This document shows positions 1 through 7,613 of a DNA stretch of 19,573 nt, piece by piece. This DNA comes from CAYUYV01 sp050331455 (lineage in GTDB: Bacteria; Pseudomonadota; Alphaproteobacteria; JAJFIK01), in the NCBI GenBank assembly GCA_050331455.1, contig JBHJGV010000076.1:1-19573 (forward strand). The letters run 5' to 3'. Every line of letters starts with the position of its first letter. Position 1 is the stretch's first letter. Below the pieces are notes generated by a model. That model ran no database searches. It had not been told where the DNA came from and worked only from the letters and a program-made list of their open reading frames with translations. The position numbers and the translations under genes are program-made.

Positions 1-276
1 GGGTGGTATATAACCCCTTTGGGGGGGGCGGAGGACAGGCGGCTAGGCTGACGCGGGCCACCGTGTCGCGGGGCGGGACCACGCCACGCGATGGCCCATG
101 GTGCGTGCGAGACCATGGTGCGTGCGAGAAAACGGGTTTCCGCGTTTCCGGCGCAGCCAAGTCAGCCCCGGGTCCTGGCGCCACGCGCCCGACATGCCGG
201 ACCGGATCCCGGCTCAGCCCCCGCCGAAGCCGAGGAGCCCGCCGGCACGGCCGAACCGCACGAGAGGATGACGCCC
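1..276. other. Upstream region of modA, no gene seen
   Basis: No convincing coding sequence is seen in this stretch; the frames that stay open are GC-rich and have no recognisable protein. The first 15 bases contain TATATAAC within a small imperfect dyad, which resembles half of a ModE-type molybdate-responsive operator, but the window edge cuts off any partner half. CCCC-TTT-GGGG at about 14-24 could form a short hairpin. A 17-nt tandem duplication lies at 96-129. GAGAGG at 262-267 is the likely ribosome binding site for modA. Confidence 0.5.
96..129. repeat. 17-nt tandem duplication upstream of modA
   Basis: The unit CCATGGTGCGTGCGAGA occurs twice head to tail at 96-112 and 113-129 with no mismatch. 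It lies about 150 bases before the modA start, in the presumed leader or promoter region. Each copy carries an ATG and a GTG. Perfect identity suggests a recent slippage event. No function is evident. Confidence 0.85.
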
Positions 277-1098
277 ATGGTATCGTTGACCCGTCGCCTG
301 GCCTGTCTCCTGGTCCTGCTGCTGGGTCTTCAAGGTGGGGCCGCGCACGCTGTGGCCGAAAGCGCGGAACAGGCCCGTGAGCCGGTCAATGTGGCCGTGG
401 CCAGCAATTTCCTGTGGACGCTGCGCACGCTGGCCGACCGATTCCGTGCCGACACCGGCTATCCTGTCCGGATTTCGGGCGGCTCAACGGGAAAGCTCTT
501 TGCGCAGATCCAACGGGGCGCGCCATTCGACGTGTTCCTGTCGGCCGATGAGGAAAGCCCGGCGCGCCTGGAACGGCTGGGGCAGGGGGTGGCGGGCTTC
601 CGGTTTCCCTACGCCCTCGGCCGCCTCGTGTTATGGACTGGAAAGCCGGAGGTGATGGGCGCCATGGGCCCCGACACGGTGGGACAGGGGGCATTCCGCA
701 TCCTGGCCATGGCCAATCCGTCCCTGGCCCCCTATGGCCGGGCGGCGCGTCAGACGCTCCAGTCCCTTAAGGTCTTGCCGACCCTCGAAGGGCGCATCGT
801 TTTCGGCGAAAGCGTCGGGCAGACCTTCGCCCTTATCGCCCTCGGGAATGCCGATCTCGGTTTCGTCGCGCGCTCCCAGATCCAGTCCGCGCCGGAGCGC
901 CTGCGCCGCGCCGCCTGGCTGGTGCCGGCGGCCCTCCACGAAGCCATTCGCCAGGACGCCCTTCTGCTCAAGCGCGGCCTGGAGAAGCCAGGGGCGGTCG
1001 CCTTTATGGATTTTCTTAAAAGCGCACCGGCCCGGGCCCTGATCGGCGAGGCGGGCTACGATCTGCCGGCCACCGGTTCCCGGCCCGATGAGATATGA
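277..1098 (+). CDS. modA: Molybdate ABC transporter, periplasmic substrate-binding protein
   Basis: This is the periplasmic receptor that binds molybdate (or tungstate) and delivers it to the ModBC permease. The 273-residue product starts with a Sec signal peptide (RR near residue 6, a leucine-rich core, likely cleavage after AHA at residue 25). Family features follow in order: VAVASNF near residue 40, the oxyanion-binding GGSTGKL, GAPFDVFLSAD, NPSLAPYG with the conserved tyrosine, and GQTFALIALGNADLGFV. The start at 277 puts GAGAGG 9 bases upstream and yields a clean signal peptide; 268 is an in-frame alternative, and starts further upstream add a non-family leader. It overlaps modB by ATGA. 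The order modA-modB-modC and the length are both typical of the family. Confidence 0.95.
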   Translation: MVSLTRRLACLLVLLLGLQGGAAHAVAESAEQAREPVNVAVASNFLWTLRTLADRFRADTGYPVRISGGSTGKLFAQIQRGAPFDVFLSADEESPARLERLGQGVAGFRFPYALGRLVLWTGKPEVMGAMGPDTVGQGAFRILAMANPSLAPYGRAARQTLQSLKVLPTLEGRIVFGESVGQTFALIALGNADLGFVARSQIQSAPERLRRAAWLVPAALHEAIRQDALLLKRGLEKPGAVAFMDFLKSAPARALIGEAGYDLPATGSRPDEI

Positions 1099-1760
1099 CC
1101 GGACCGCTTGTCCTGACGCTCCAACTGGCGGGGGCGACGACGATCCTTCTGCTGATTATTGGGACACCGCTTGCCTGGTGGCTGGCGGGCCGGCGCTCGC
1201 CCTTCAAAACGGCCGTTGAGGCCGTCACGGCCCTGCCCCTGGTGCTCCCTCCGACGGTGCTGGGCTTTTACATGCTCATCCTGCTCAGTCCCGAGGCGCC
1301 TCTGGGGGCGTTCTGGGTACAGATGACCGGGGAGACCCTGACTTTTTCCTTTTCCGGCCTGTTGGTCGCCTCGGTCCTCTATTCCCTGCCCTTCATGGTC
1401 CAGCCGCTTCAGCGCGCCTTCGAGACGGTGGGACGGGCTCCCATGGAAGCTGCCGCGAGCCTCGGTGCGGGGCCGCTCGACGCCTTTTTCACCGTGGCGG
1501 TGCCCCTGGCGTCCCGCGGTTTCATCACCGCATGCGCGCTGACCTTCGCCCACACGGTCGGCGAGTTCGGCGTCGTGCTGATGGTGGGCGGCAATATTCC
1601 CGGGGAGACCAAGGTCGTGTCCATCGCGATCTATGAGGCCGTGGAAACCCTTCGGTATACGGACGCCCATCGCCTTTCCCTGATCCTGCTCGTTTCGTCT
1701 TTCCTGCTGCTGCTCGGCGTTTACACCCTCAATGGGCGGGTTGGTGCCCATGACCGGTGA
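1095..1760 (+). CDS. modB: Molybdate ABC transporter, permease
   Basis: This is the inner-membrane channel subunit of the molybdate importer, expected to work as a homodimer with two ModC ATPases. The 221-residue length is normal for ModB. Hydrophobic segments are visible near the N-terminus (LAGATTILLLIIGTPLAWWL), around PLVLPPTVLGFYMLILL, at FSGLLVASVLYSLPFMV, and at the C-terminus (SLILLVSSFLLLLGVYTL). The cytoplasmic coupling loop is seen as EAAASLGAGPLDAFFTVAVP, followed by the ModB-typical GEFGVVLMVGGNIPGET. Its start overlaps the modA stop (ATGA), and its 3' end overlaps the modC start, indicating translational coupling in a single operon. Confidence 0.95.
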   Translation: MTGPLVLTLQLAGATTILLLIIGTPLAWWLAGRRSPFKTAVEAVTALPLVLPPTVLGFYMLILLSPEAPLGAFWVQMTGETLTFSFSGLLVASVLYSLPFMVQPLQRAFETVGRAPMEAAASLGAGPLDAFFTVAVPLASRGFITACALTFAHTVGEFGVVLMVGGNIPGETKVVSIAIYEAVETLRYTDAHRLSLILLVSSFLLLLGVYTLNGRVGAHDR

Positions 1761-2868
1761 CCGGCTGCACCTGGATTTCACGCTGGAGCGTCCGGGTTTC
1801 CGGCTGTCCCTCGACGAGTGGATCGACCTTGCGGGCGTGACGGCCCTGTTCGGGCCCAGCGGCAGCGGTAAGACGAGCATCCTGCGGGCCATTGCGGGCT
1901 TTGAACGTCCTGTGCGGGGCCGCATCGCCCTGCGCGGCGCCGACGGGTCGCAGACCGTCTGGTTTGACGATCGCCAGCGGGCGGCGTGCCCACCCCATCG
2001 CCGGCCCGTGGGATATTTGTTCCAGGACGGACGGCTGTTTTCCCATCGCACCGTGCGCGGCAATCTGCGCTATGCCGACCGGCGGCGCCGGGCCGTCGGG
2101 TCGCCCGGGCCCGATGAGGTCACGGCCGTTTTCGATCTTGGCCCGCTGCTCGACCGGTCCGTCGACCGCTTGTCCGGCGGCGAGCGCCAGCGGGTGGCCC
2201 TGGCCCGGACCCTGCTGAGCCGGCCGCGCCTGCTGCTGCTGGATGAGCCCCTGTCGGCCCTTGACCTGCCGCGTCGCCTCGCGATCCTGCCCTATCTGGA
2301 GGCCCTGGCGGGCCGCTTCGGCGTTCCGGTCCTTTATGTCAGTCATGCGCTCGATGAGGTGGCGCGCCTTGCCGACCACATGATCGTGCTGGGCCAGGGC
2401 GGGGTCGCGGCCCGGGGCGCCACGGCGCAGGTCCTGGCGCGGCTCGATCTGGGGGGACTCAGTCATCACCGGGATGCGGGGGCGGTGCTCAAGGGGCGGG
2501 TGGCGGCCCATGACCAGCGCCTGTGTCTGAGCACGGTGGCGGTCGGTGCCCACCGGTTCGCCGTGCCTTTGCTGGCCGGCAAGGTGCCCGGCGAAGGGGT
2601 GCGCCTGCGGGTGCGGGCCCGCGATGTGGGCATCGCCCTGGAGCGCCCCACGGGCCTGAGCATCCGCAACATCATCCCGGCCGTGGTGACGGAGGTGGCC
2701 CTGTTGTCCGGCGGTCCCGATGCGGATCTTTCCCTCGATATCGGCGGTGCCTTTCTGCGGGCGCGCATCACCCGTGCATCCGTCGAGGATCTGGCCCTGA
2801 GCCCCGGTCAGCGGGTCCATGCGCTGATCAAGAGCATCGGCCTCGACCCGGTTTTGATGGACCCGTAA
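1750..2868 (+). CDS. modC: Molybdate ABC transporter, ATP-binding protein
   Basis: This ATPase subunit energises molybdate import. From the 1750 start the product has 372 residues. Walker A GPSGSGKT is at residues 35-42, followed by a Q-loop (LFQDGRLF), the ABC signature LSGGERQRVALARTLL, Walker B LLLLDEP with D-loop SALD, and a switch histidine in YVSHALDE. The last 120 or so residues form the accessory TOBE/Mop-type domain (for example NIIPAVVTEVALLSGG), which in ModC binds oxyanion for regulation. An in-frame ATG at 1732 would add six residues; 1750 was chosen because it follows a G-rich stretch and gives the compact N-terminus usual in ModC. The gene overlaps modB. No modE lies in the window. 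Confidence 0.94.
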   Translation: MTGDRLHLDFTLERPGFRLSLDEWIDLAGVTALFGPSGSGKTSILRAIAGFERPVRGRIALRGADGSQTVWFDDRQRAACPPHRRPVGYLFQDGRLFSHRTVRGNLRYADRRRRAVGSPGPDEVTAVFDLGPLLDRSVDRLSGGERQRVALARTLLSRPRLLLLDEPLSALDLPRRLAILPYLEALAGRFGVPVLYVSHALDEVARLADHMIVLGQGGVAARGATAQVLARLDLGGLSHHRDAGAVLKGRVAAHDQRLCLSTVAVGAHRFAVPLLAGKVPGEGVRLRVRARDVGIALERPTGLSIRNIIPAVVTEVALLSGGPDADLSLDIGGAFLRARITRASVEDLALSPGQRVHALIKSIGLDPVLMDP

Positions 2869-3069
2869 CGCGGCCCGATAGTCCCGTGACAGACCCCCCG
2901 GTGCTGGCCTAGTGTGTGGCATCCTGGACAGGGGGTAAGGTCCACAGCGTTTTCCCGTGGGATCAGCACAGAGCCAGCATCGCGCGACGGCATGCGCCGG
3001 GACCGGCCTGCACGAAGCGCGCGTTTGCCCGAGGCGCCGGACCGGCAGGCATGTGAAAAGGTTGGGTGC

Positions 3070-4524
3070 ATGATTATCCGTCACACCGTGATCTACGGCG
3101 CGGCCCGGTTCATTCCGGGTCTTGCAAGCCTCGGCCTGATCGCCTTCGTGACCCGCTTCCTGTCCCCTGAAGATGTCGGCGTCTACTTCCTCATCACGGC
3201 AACGGTTCTGCTGGCCCATGGCCTGACCATGGTCTGGTTCAATATGTCCGTGGCGCGTTTTCTCCAGCGCTCGGCCGACCAGACCGAACTGCTTGGCAAT
3301 ACACTGTCCCTGTTCGGCCTTGTGCTGATCCTCGCGACGCTTGCGGTCATGGTGGCCTGGGCGGTGATCGACGATCCGCTCCAGCGGCGCTTCCTGCTGC
3401 TGGGCTTTGCCTTTTACGCGGCGCTGAGCTGGTTCGAACTGGTCTGTCAGGTCATGGCTGCCCGGCTGGAGGCAAGCCGCCGCCTGATCTATGGAGTCGT
3501 GCGCAGCCTGACGGCCAGCGGCCTCGGGGCCGGATTGGCATGGTTCGGCTTCGGGGTCGAAGGCCTCGTCGTGGGAGCGATGATCGGGGCCCTGGTGCCC
3601 GGCGCCTACGCCTATGTCCTTGATTGGCGCAGCGTTGCCGTGCGCTGGAACCCGTCGGTGATCGTCGAGTTCTGCCGTTTTGGCCTGCCGCTGGCCTTAA
3701 GCTTTTCCATGGGTGCGGTGTCTTATGCGACGGACCGGTTCATGGTGGCGGCCATGGAGAATGTGGCCGTGCTCGGCCTCTATGTGGTGGGCTTCGAACT
3801 GGCCCAGCGCGTGATGATGTCGGTCATCCAGCCCGTGGGTGCCGCGGCGCTGCCCCTCGTCATCGAGACCTTCGAGAAGCGCGGCGCCGAGGCGGCCCGC
3901 ACCCAGTTGGAGACCAATTGCCTGCTGCTGCTGGCCGTGACGAGCCCGGCGCTGGTGGGCCTTGTGCTCGTGACCCCCGATTTCGTGCAGGTGGCGGTGG
4001 GCGAAGAATTCCGGGACATGGCCATCATGGTCTTGCCGGTGATCGCCGTGGCCCAGTTCGTCCTCGGCATCCAGCACCATTTCATCGACCATTCGTTCCA
4101 TCTGGGGATGAAGACCGGCTGGCACGCCATCATCGGATCCGTGGTGGTGGTGACCAATCTGATCGCCAATTACCTGTTGATCCAGGTCTACGGCGCCGTG
4201 GGCGCGGCCTATGGCACGCTGATCGCCGCGGTGGTGGGTGTGGGGCTGGGGGCCTTCCTGTCCCGCTTCAGCTTTCGCCTGCCGGTGCCCTGGGGCGCCA
4301 TTGCCGGCCTCGTCATCGCCAATGCGGCCATGGCCGGGGCGGTGATCCTGGTCGACCTGCCGCCCTCATTCCTGGGGCTCGTGGTCAAGGGGATCATGGG
4401 CGCGCTGGTCTACGGCGTCGCGGTCTTGACCTTTAACACCTTGAATGTCCGCACCGTGATCCTGGAGCGCGCCCGCCTCATCCTGGCCCGCCGGCGGGCC
4501 GATGCGGCTTCTTCCGCCTCCTGA
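3070..4524 (+). CDS. Wzx-type polysaccharide/O-antigen flippase
   Basis: This predicted inner-membrane lipid-linked oligosaccharide flippase of the MOP superfamily (polysaccharide transporter branch) has 484 residues. The N-terminal IYGAARFIPGLASLGLIAFV and RFLSPEDVGVYFLI are characteristic of the family's first helix and loop. About 12-14 hydrophobic segments run through the protein, including FCRFGLPLALSFSMGAVSYA followed by DRFMVAAM, a pattern shared by these flippases. AAAAGG at 3056-3061 lies 8 bases before the ATG at 3070; longer open-frame starts would add a Pro/Arg-rich leader with no family resemblance. No glycosyltransferase or polymerase gene is adjacent, so the substrate cannot be inferred. 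It converges on the amidase gene with only 15 bases between the stops. Confidence 0.88.
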   Translation: MIIRHTVIYGAARFIPGLASLGLIAFVTRFLSPEDVGVYFLITATVLLAHGLTMVWFNMSVARFLQRSADQTELLGNTLSLFGLVLILATLAVMVAWAVIDDPLQRRFLLLGFAFYAALSWFELVCQVMAARLEASRRLIYGVVRSLTASGLGAGLAWFGFGVEGLVVGAMIGALVPGAYAYVLDWRSVAVRWNPSVIVEFCRFGLPLALSFSMGAVSYATDRFMVAAMENVAVLGLYVVGFELAQRVMMSVIQPVGAAALPLVIETFEKRGAEAARTQLETNCLLLLAVTSPALVGLVLVTPDFVQVAVGEEFRDMAIMVLPVIAVAQFVLGIQHHFIDHSFHLGMKTGWHAIIGSVVVVTNLIANYLLIQVYGAVGAAYGTLIAAVVGVGLGAFLSRFSFRLPVPWGAIAGLVIANAAMAGAVILVDLPPSFLGLVVKGIMGALVYGVAVLTFNTLNVRTVILERARLILARRRADAASSAS

Positions 4525-4527
4525 TCA

Positions 4528-4552
4528 CGCGCCCGCCGGTCACACGGGCGCG
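4528..4552. terminator. Shared hairpin between convergent genes
   Basis: CGCGCCCG at 4528-4535 pairs perfectly with CGGGCGCG at 4545-4552 across a 9-base loop. It sits between the flippase stop and the end of the amidase gene, overlapping the last codons of the latter. It has no T-run on either strand, so it may be a bidirectional stalling hairpin rather than a standard intrinsic terminator. Confidence 0.45.
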
Positions 4553-5967
4553 GGGAAGCGGTGACCCCACGGCATGGAGCGCTCGAGCTGTGCGGCGAGG
4601 GCGAACAGCAAATCGTCCGCCCCGAAATCGGCACTGAACATCACCCCGACCGGCAGGCCCGCCTCGGTCCACACCAGGGGCATCGACATGGAGGGCGCCC
4701 CGGTCATGTTGTAGAGCGCCAGGAACGGGGCGTAGGCAAACAGATCCGCCGCATAGGCCTGCGTATCCGTGCGCATGAGGGTGAGCCGGCCGATGGGCGG
4801 GGGCAGGGTGGCCGTGGTGGGCTGCAGGATGACGTCATAGGTCTCATGGAGGCGGCCCATGCTGCGTCCGATGCGGTGCATGGTCATGGTCGCGGCTGCA
4901 TAGTCCCGCGCGGTGAAGCTCTGCCCCGCCTGCACGATGCCATGGGTGCCGGGCTCGAGATCCTCCGGACCCGGATCGCGCCCCAGCACGGCGGCCCGCT
5001 CGGCGATGATGGCGGCGGTCGAGGCGAATATGATCGTGGCCTGGGCGCGGCGCAGGGTCGGATAGTCGATGGGGAGGGACACGGGCTCGACCCTGTGCCC
5101 CAGATCCTGGAGCAGCTCGGCCACGGCCTCCACGGCCCCGCGGACCGGCCGGTCCATCCTCACCCCATCGGGCTCGTCGAGGACCAGGGCGACCCGCAGC
5201 GATGCCGGATCCCTCCGCAGGCTGCTCAAAAAGGGCCCGCCCGGGGGCGCCGCGTAAGGATCGCCCGCTTCCGCGCCGGCGGTGGCGTCCAGGATCGCCG
5301 CGCTATCGCGCACGCTGCGGCTGACCACATGCATGTGGGACATGCCGTCCCAACCCTCGCCCTTGTCCGGACCGAAGGGCACGCGGCCCCGCGTGGGTTT
5401 GAACCCGAACAGGCCGCAGGCGGCGGCCGGCAGACGGATCGATCCGCCCCCGTCGCTGGCATGGGCCGCCGGCACGATGCCCGCCGCCACGGCCGCCGCG
5501 GCCCCGCCGCTCGATCCGCCGGCGGACAGCCCCCGGTTCCAGGGATTGCGGGTCGGCCCATGGAGCCGCGGCTCGGTGGACACGGTCAGCCCGAATTCGG
5601 GCGTGTTCGTCTTGCCGCAGATGACGAAGCCGGCCTTGCGATAGCGCGCTGTCAGGGTCGTGTCGGCGGGCGCGACCGCATCCTTGAAAAAGGCGCAGCC
5701 ATTGTCCGTGACCGTGCCTTCAAAGCCGACGCCGAGATTTTTCAGCAGGAACGGCACCCCTGTGAACGGCCCAGTCGGCAGCCCGCGCGCGAGGGCTGCG
5801 CAGGCCTCGTCGAGATGCCGCATCACGACGGCGTTGATGTGGGGATCCACCGCCTCCATCCGCGTGAAGGCCGCATCGAGCAGTTCCGTCGGCGTGACCT
5901 GGCGCGAGCGCACGAGCTCGGCCAGCCCCATGGCATCGAACCGGCTGTAATCGGTGAGTACGACCAT
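4540..5967 (-). CDS. Amidase-signature hydrolase, NylA-like
   Basis: This 475-residue serine amidase hydrolyses amide bonds through a Ser-cisSer-Lys triad. The triad is visible: Lys76 in PFLLKNLG, Ser152 in GGSSGG and Ser176 in DGGGSIRLP. The segments GKTNTPEFG, PTRNPWNRGLSAGGSSGG and CGLFGFKPTRGRVPFGP, and the late LPVGVMF, resemble 6-aminohexanoate cyclic dimer hydrolase (nylon oligomer hydrolase NylA) more than GatA. No GatB or GatC gene is present, which argues against a tRNA amidotransferase role. The natural substrate is unknown. Start 5967 has GGGAGG a few bases upstream on the minus strand. No signal peptide is seen, so it is probably cytoplasmic. It stands alone on the minus strand. 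Confidence 0.9.
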   Translation of the reverse strand: MVVLTDYSRFDAMGLAELVRSRQVTPTELLDAAFTRMEAVDPHINAVVMRHLDEACAALARGLPTGPFTGVPFLLKNLGVGFEGTVTDNGCAFFKDAVAPADTTLTARYRKAGFVICGKTNTPEFGLTVSTEPRLHGPTRNPWNRGLSAGGSSGGAAAAVAAGIVPAAHASDGGGSIRLPAAACGLFGFKPTRGRVPFGPDKGEGWDGMSHMHVVSRSVRDSAAILDATAGAEAGDPYAAPPGGPFLSSLRRDPASLRVALVLDEPDGVRMDRPVRGAVEAVAELLQDLGHRVEPVSLPIDYPTLRRAQATIIFASTAAIIAERAAVLGRDPGPEDLEPGTHGIVQAGQSFTARDYAAATMTMHRIGRSMGRLHETYDVILQPTTATLPPPIGRLTLMRTDTQAYAADLFAYAPFLALYNMTGAPSMSMPLVWTEAGLPVGVMFSADFGADDLLFALAAQLERSMPWGHRFPAPV

Positions 5968-6148
5968 GGGGAGCCTCCCGGATCGGACGGATCACAGCCG
6001 CCCTTCGTTGGTGTCGCTTCGAGAATGGGAAAAGGCCGGGCCCGGCTTGTCAAGCACAGCCCGGCGGGCTTTGGCCCAGGTCAAAGCGGGGCGCATGAGC
6101 CGCAACGTGAACCGCCCCGGGTTTGCGGGCGGCTGCTGATCTTGAGAG

Positions 6149-6184
6149 GATGGAGCCATGACGGATGGAGCCATGACGGATGGA
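6149..6184. repeat. 15-nt tandem repeat upstream of the amidase
   Basis: GATGGAGCCATGACG occurs at 6149-6163 and 6164-6178, and a third copy begins at 6179 (GATGGA). It lies in the 260-base gap between the amidase start and the island's left repeat. No gene is seen in that gap (5968-6226). The repeat sits about 45 bases outside the island boundary. Confidence 0.85.
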
Positions 6185-6226
6185 ACGGGGAAGCGGCGTC
6201 GGCCGTCCTCGTCGGCGGCGTTGCGT

Positions 6227-6406
6227 GAGCGCCCGGTCAGGTCATAGTCTTTCCGCCCGCAATGCGCTGCGCCGCACCTTGCCTGCATCGTTGCGCACGG
6301 GGGTTGAGACGAACTCCACCGTGCGCGGGATTTTGTAGCGCACCAGCTTGTCGGCCAGGAACGCCAGCAGCTCCTCGGCGCTCACCGGGTCGGGGGCGTC
6401 GACAAT
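6227..6406. repeat. Left copy of island-flanking direct repeat (ligase 3' end)
   Basis: This segment matches 10721-10900 at a constant offset of 4494. By eye there are 12 mismatches over the first 177 positions and no indels. Identity begins abruptly at GAGCGCCCGG and ends around GTCGAC. It contains the last 54 or so codons, stop codon and short trailer of an acyl-CoA ligase whose complete version adjoins the right copy. Eleven of the 12 differences are synonymous in the ligase frame. Confidence 0.93.
6242..6405 (-). pseudogene. 3'-terminal fragment of an acyl-CoA ligase gene
   Basis: Translation gives the C-terminal lid of an AMP-forming ligase (VDAPDPVSAEELLAFLADKL, then the catalytic-lysine segment DAGKVRR, ending in ALRAERL and a stop). 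It equals the end of the complete ligase at 10736-12178 except for one Asn/Asp change. Upstream on the minus strand the ligase homology ends at GTCGAC, and the sequence switches directly into a truncated oxidoreductase gene. The fragment lacks every other ligase domain and cannot be functional. It is interpreted as the stranded 3' end left by a recombination or insertion event. Confidence 0.9.
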
Positions 6407-6852
6407 TTTTTCCGAACACGGATGGGTTTCACCGCACCGGTGAGCAGGCACAAGGCTGTGCCGTCGCCCAGATAGCGGTGCTTGGGCAAGAAATGGACGC
6501 GCCCCGTGGGCAGCAGGACCTGCGCCATGACCTGCTCGAAATAGGCGCAAATATCCGCGGCGGTCGCGAGCTCTGCCAGCCCCGCATTCAGCCCCGTGGT
6601 CTCGATGGCCCCGCGCCCAAGATCCATGGAGTGAACGCCATAAAACGCCGAGGGCTGGTGCAGCCGGACAAACCGATAGGCATCATTCCAATGCCCCCCC
6701 CGGCTGCGCCCGCATATCCACCATCCCCACCGTCACATCCAGGTTTTCTGCGACGAGCGTGTCCACAAACGCAAGCGCACAGGCCCCGGCACCAATGACG
6801 AGATAGTCGACTTCGATTGGGCTCGTAAATCCTCAGAAATCGATCTACCCAT
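6404..6852 (-). pseudogene. Truncated, frameshifted NAD(P)/FAD-binding oxidoreductase
   Basis: Read on the minus strand, the frames together give a Rossmann nucleotide-binding N-terminus (VDYLVIGAGACALAFVDTL), then RAQPGGHWNDAYRFVRLHQP, SAFYGVHSMDLGRG and TGRVHFLPKHRYLGDG. This resembles the N-terminal 160 or so residues of flavin-dependent NAD(P)-binding oxidoreductases of the PF13450 kind. The frame breaks at a run of eight G (6694-6701 on the plus strand are C): seven G would restore the Gly-Gly-His-Trp reading. A second shift is needed near the start to join an ATG at 6852. The C-terminal half is missing, replaced at about 6404 by the ligase fragment. The gene is a remnant; the G8 shift alone could be a sequencing error. 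Confidence 0.78.
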
Positions 6853-6910
6853 GCCGACTGGCCTCCCTACCAGCATGAGCCTTGAATCTGATTTGCGACC
6901 TCAAGGGAAT

Positions 6911-7048
6911 CTACAATTCCCACTTTCCGCCCGACGCTTTAAGACGCTCAAAAAGCGTGTCGATTGCCCATGAACCGTCATCGCATAACTCACGTGTTCG
7001 TCAGGAACGTTCCAGGGGTATCAGGCGACGTAGTTCATTTTGGATTCC
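6911..7048 (-). pseudogene. Possible decayed coding remnant, unidentified
   Basis: One minus-strand frame reads like protein on both sides of an internal TGA: NELRRLIPLERS, stop, then RELCDDGSWAIDTLFERL and a terminal stop. The composition (balanced charges, amphipathic pattern) looks more like coding sequence than the neighbouring DNA. No start codon or ribosome site is seen and the family is not recognised. It may be the remains of a gene in the island. The rest of 6853-7063 shows nothing else. Confidence 0.25.
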
Positions 7049-7063
7049 ACATGGAGTGATAGC

Positions 7064-7089
7064 GTTGCATAAATCCTAAGTTGTGCAAC
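7064..7089 (+). repeat. 26-bp site GTTGCATA-N10-TGTGCAAC, copy 1
   Basis: GTTGCATA (7064-7071) and TGTGCAAC (7082-7089) are separated by ten bases. The inner pairing GTTGCA...TGCAAC makes it a near-dyad, and the TA/TG difference gives it an orientation. An inverted copy with the same 8-10-8 spacing but an unrelated core lies at 7658-7683. The two enclose a single gene at nearly equal distances (about 41 and 44 bases). Confidence 0.8.
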
Positions 7090-7130
7090 GGTTTATTCTT
7101 AAATATCAACGTTTCAAAATTGCTTCATTC

Positions 7131-7613
7131 TTATTCAAAAGCTGGTGGGTCCACCTTTTCCATAAGATCCAAAAATTCGTCACGGAATTGAGGTGGATAA
7201 CCACGCTCTAACAGCAGGTATGAAATCAACTTTTCTTGCCTTTTAATGAGCTTAATAGTTGGAGATGCAAAAAAAGCAAACTCCTTTTTGTTTAAAACGC
7301 CGTAATACTTTGACAGCCAAAGGTGGTGAATTCTGTTTATAACTAAAAATAACTCGTGAAATCTTCTAGATTGATCTATATCAATTTCTACGTCATCTCC
7401 ATATACAATTTTCTCAAAGAATTCCAGACTCTTGTCATTTGTAATCCGAATCATATTAATTTGCTGCTGATAGCTCCACTGCTGGTAAAGAAGGTTAACT
7501 TTATCTTTTCGTTTCGTATATCTATGAACAGTAAAAGCAATAAATAACAATACTGCAGATGATATGACTGTTGCTATAGATGTTATTAGTTCAATATAAT
7601 TACCAATAAGCAT
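7131..7613 (-). CDS. Hypothetical AT-rich single-span membrane protein
   Basis: The family of this 160-residue product is not recognised. Residues about 5-27 (ELITSIATVISSAVLLFIAF) form one hydrophobic helix, followed by a basic stop-transfer stretch (HRYTKRKDK), which predicts a small outside tail and a cytoplasmic domain. The remainder is predicted largely helical and rich in aromatic and charged residues (YQQWSYQQQIN, RRFHELFLVINRIHHLWLSK). Base composition is far more AT-rich than the surrounding genome, marking it as acquired. It stands alone, flanked closely by inverted 26-bp sites. No strong ribosome site is seen; AGG lies upstream of the ATG. Small membrane proteins of this layout occur in defence and phage-exclusion loci, but nothing here proves that role. 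Confidence 0.6.
   Translation of the reverse strand: MLIGNYIELITSIATVISSAVLLFIAFTVHRYTKRKDKVNLLYQQWSYQQQINMIRITNDKSLEFFEKIVYGDDVEIDIDQSRRFHELFLVINRIHHLWLSKYYGVLNKKEFAFFASPTIKLIKRQEKLISYLLLERGYPPQFRDEFLDLMEKVDPPAFE

Noticed and set aside
1729..3219. Long minus-strand frame opposite modC
   Set aside because: Composition is typical of a GC-rich shadow frame; modC is unambiguous on the other strand.
4561..6228. Long plus-strand open frame opposite the amidase
   Set aside because: It has no family resemblance and is a GC-rich antisense shadow of a well-supported amidase with an intact catalytic triad.
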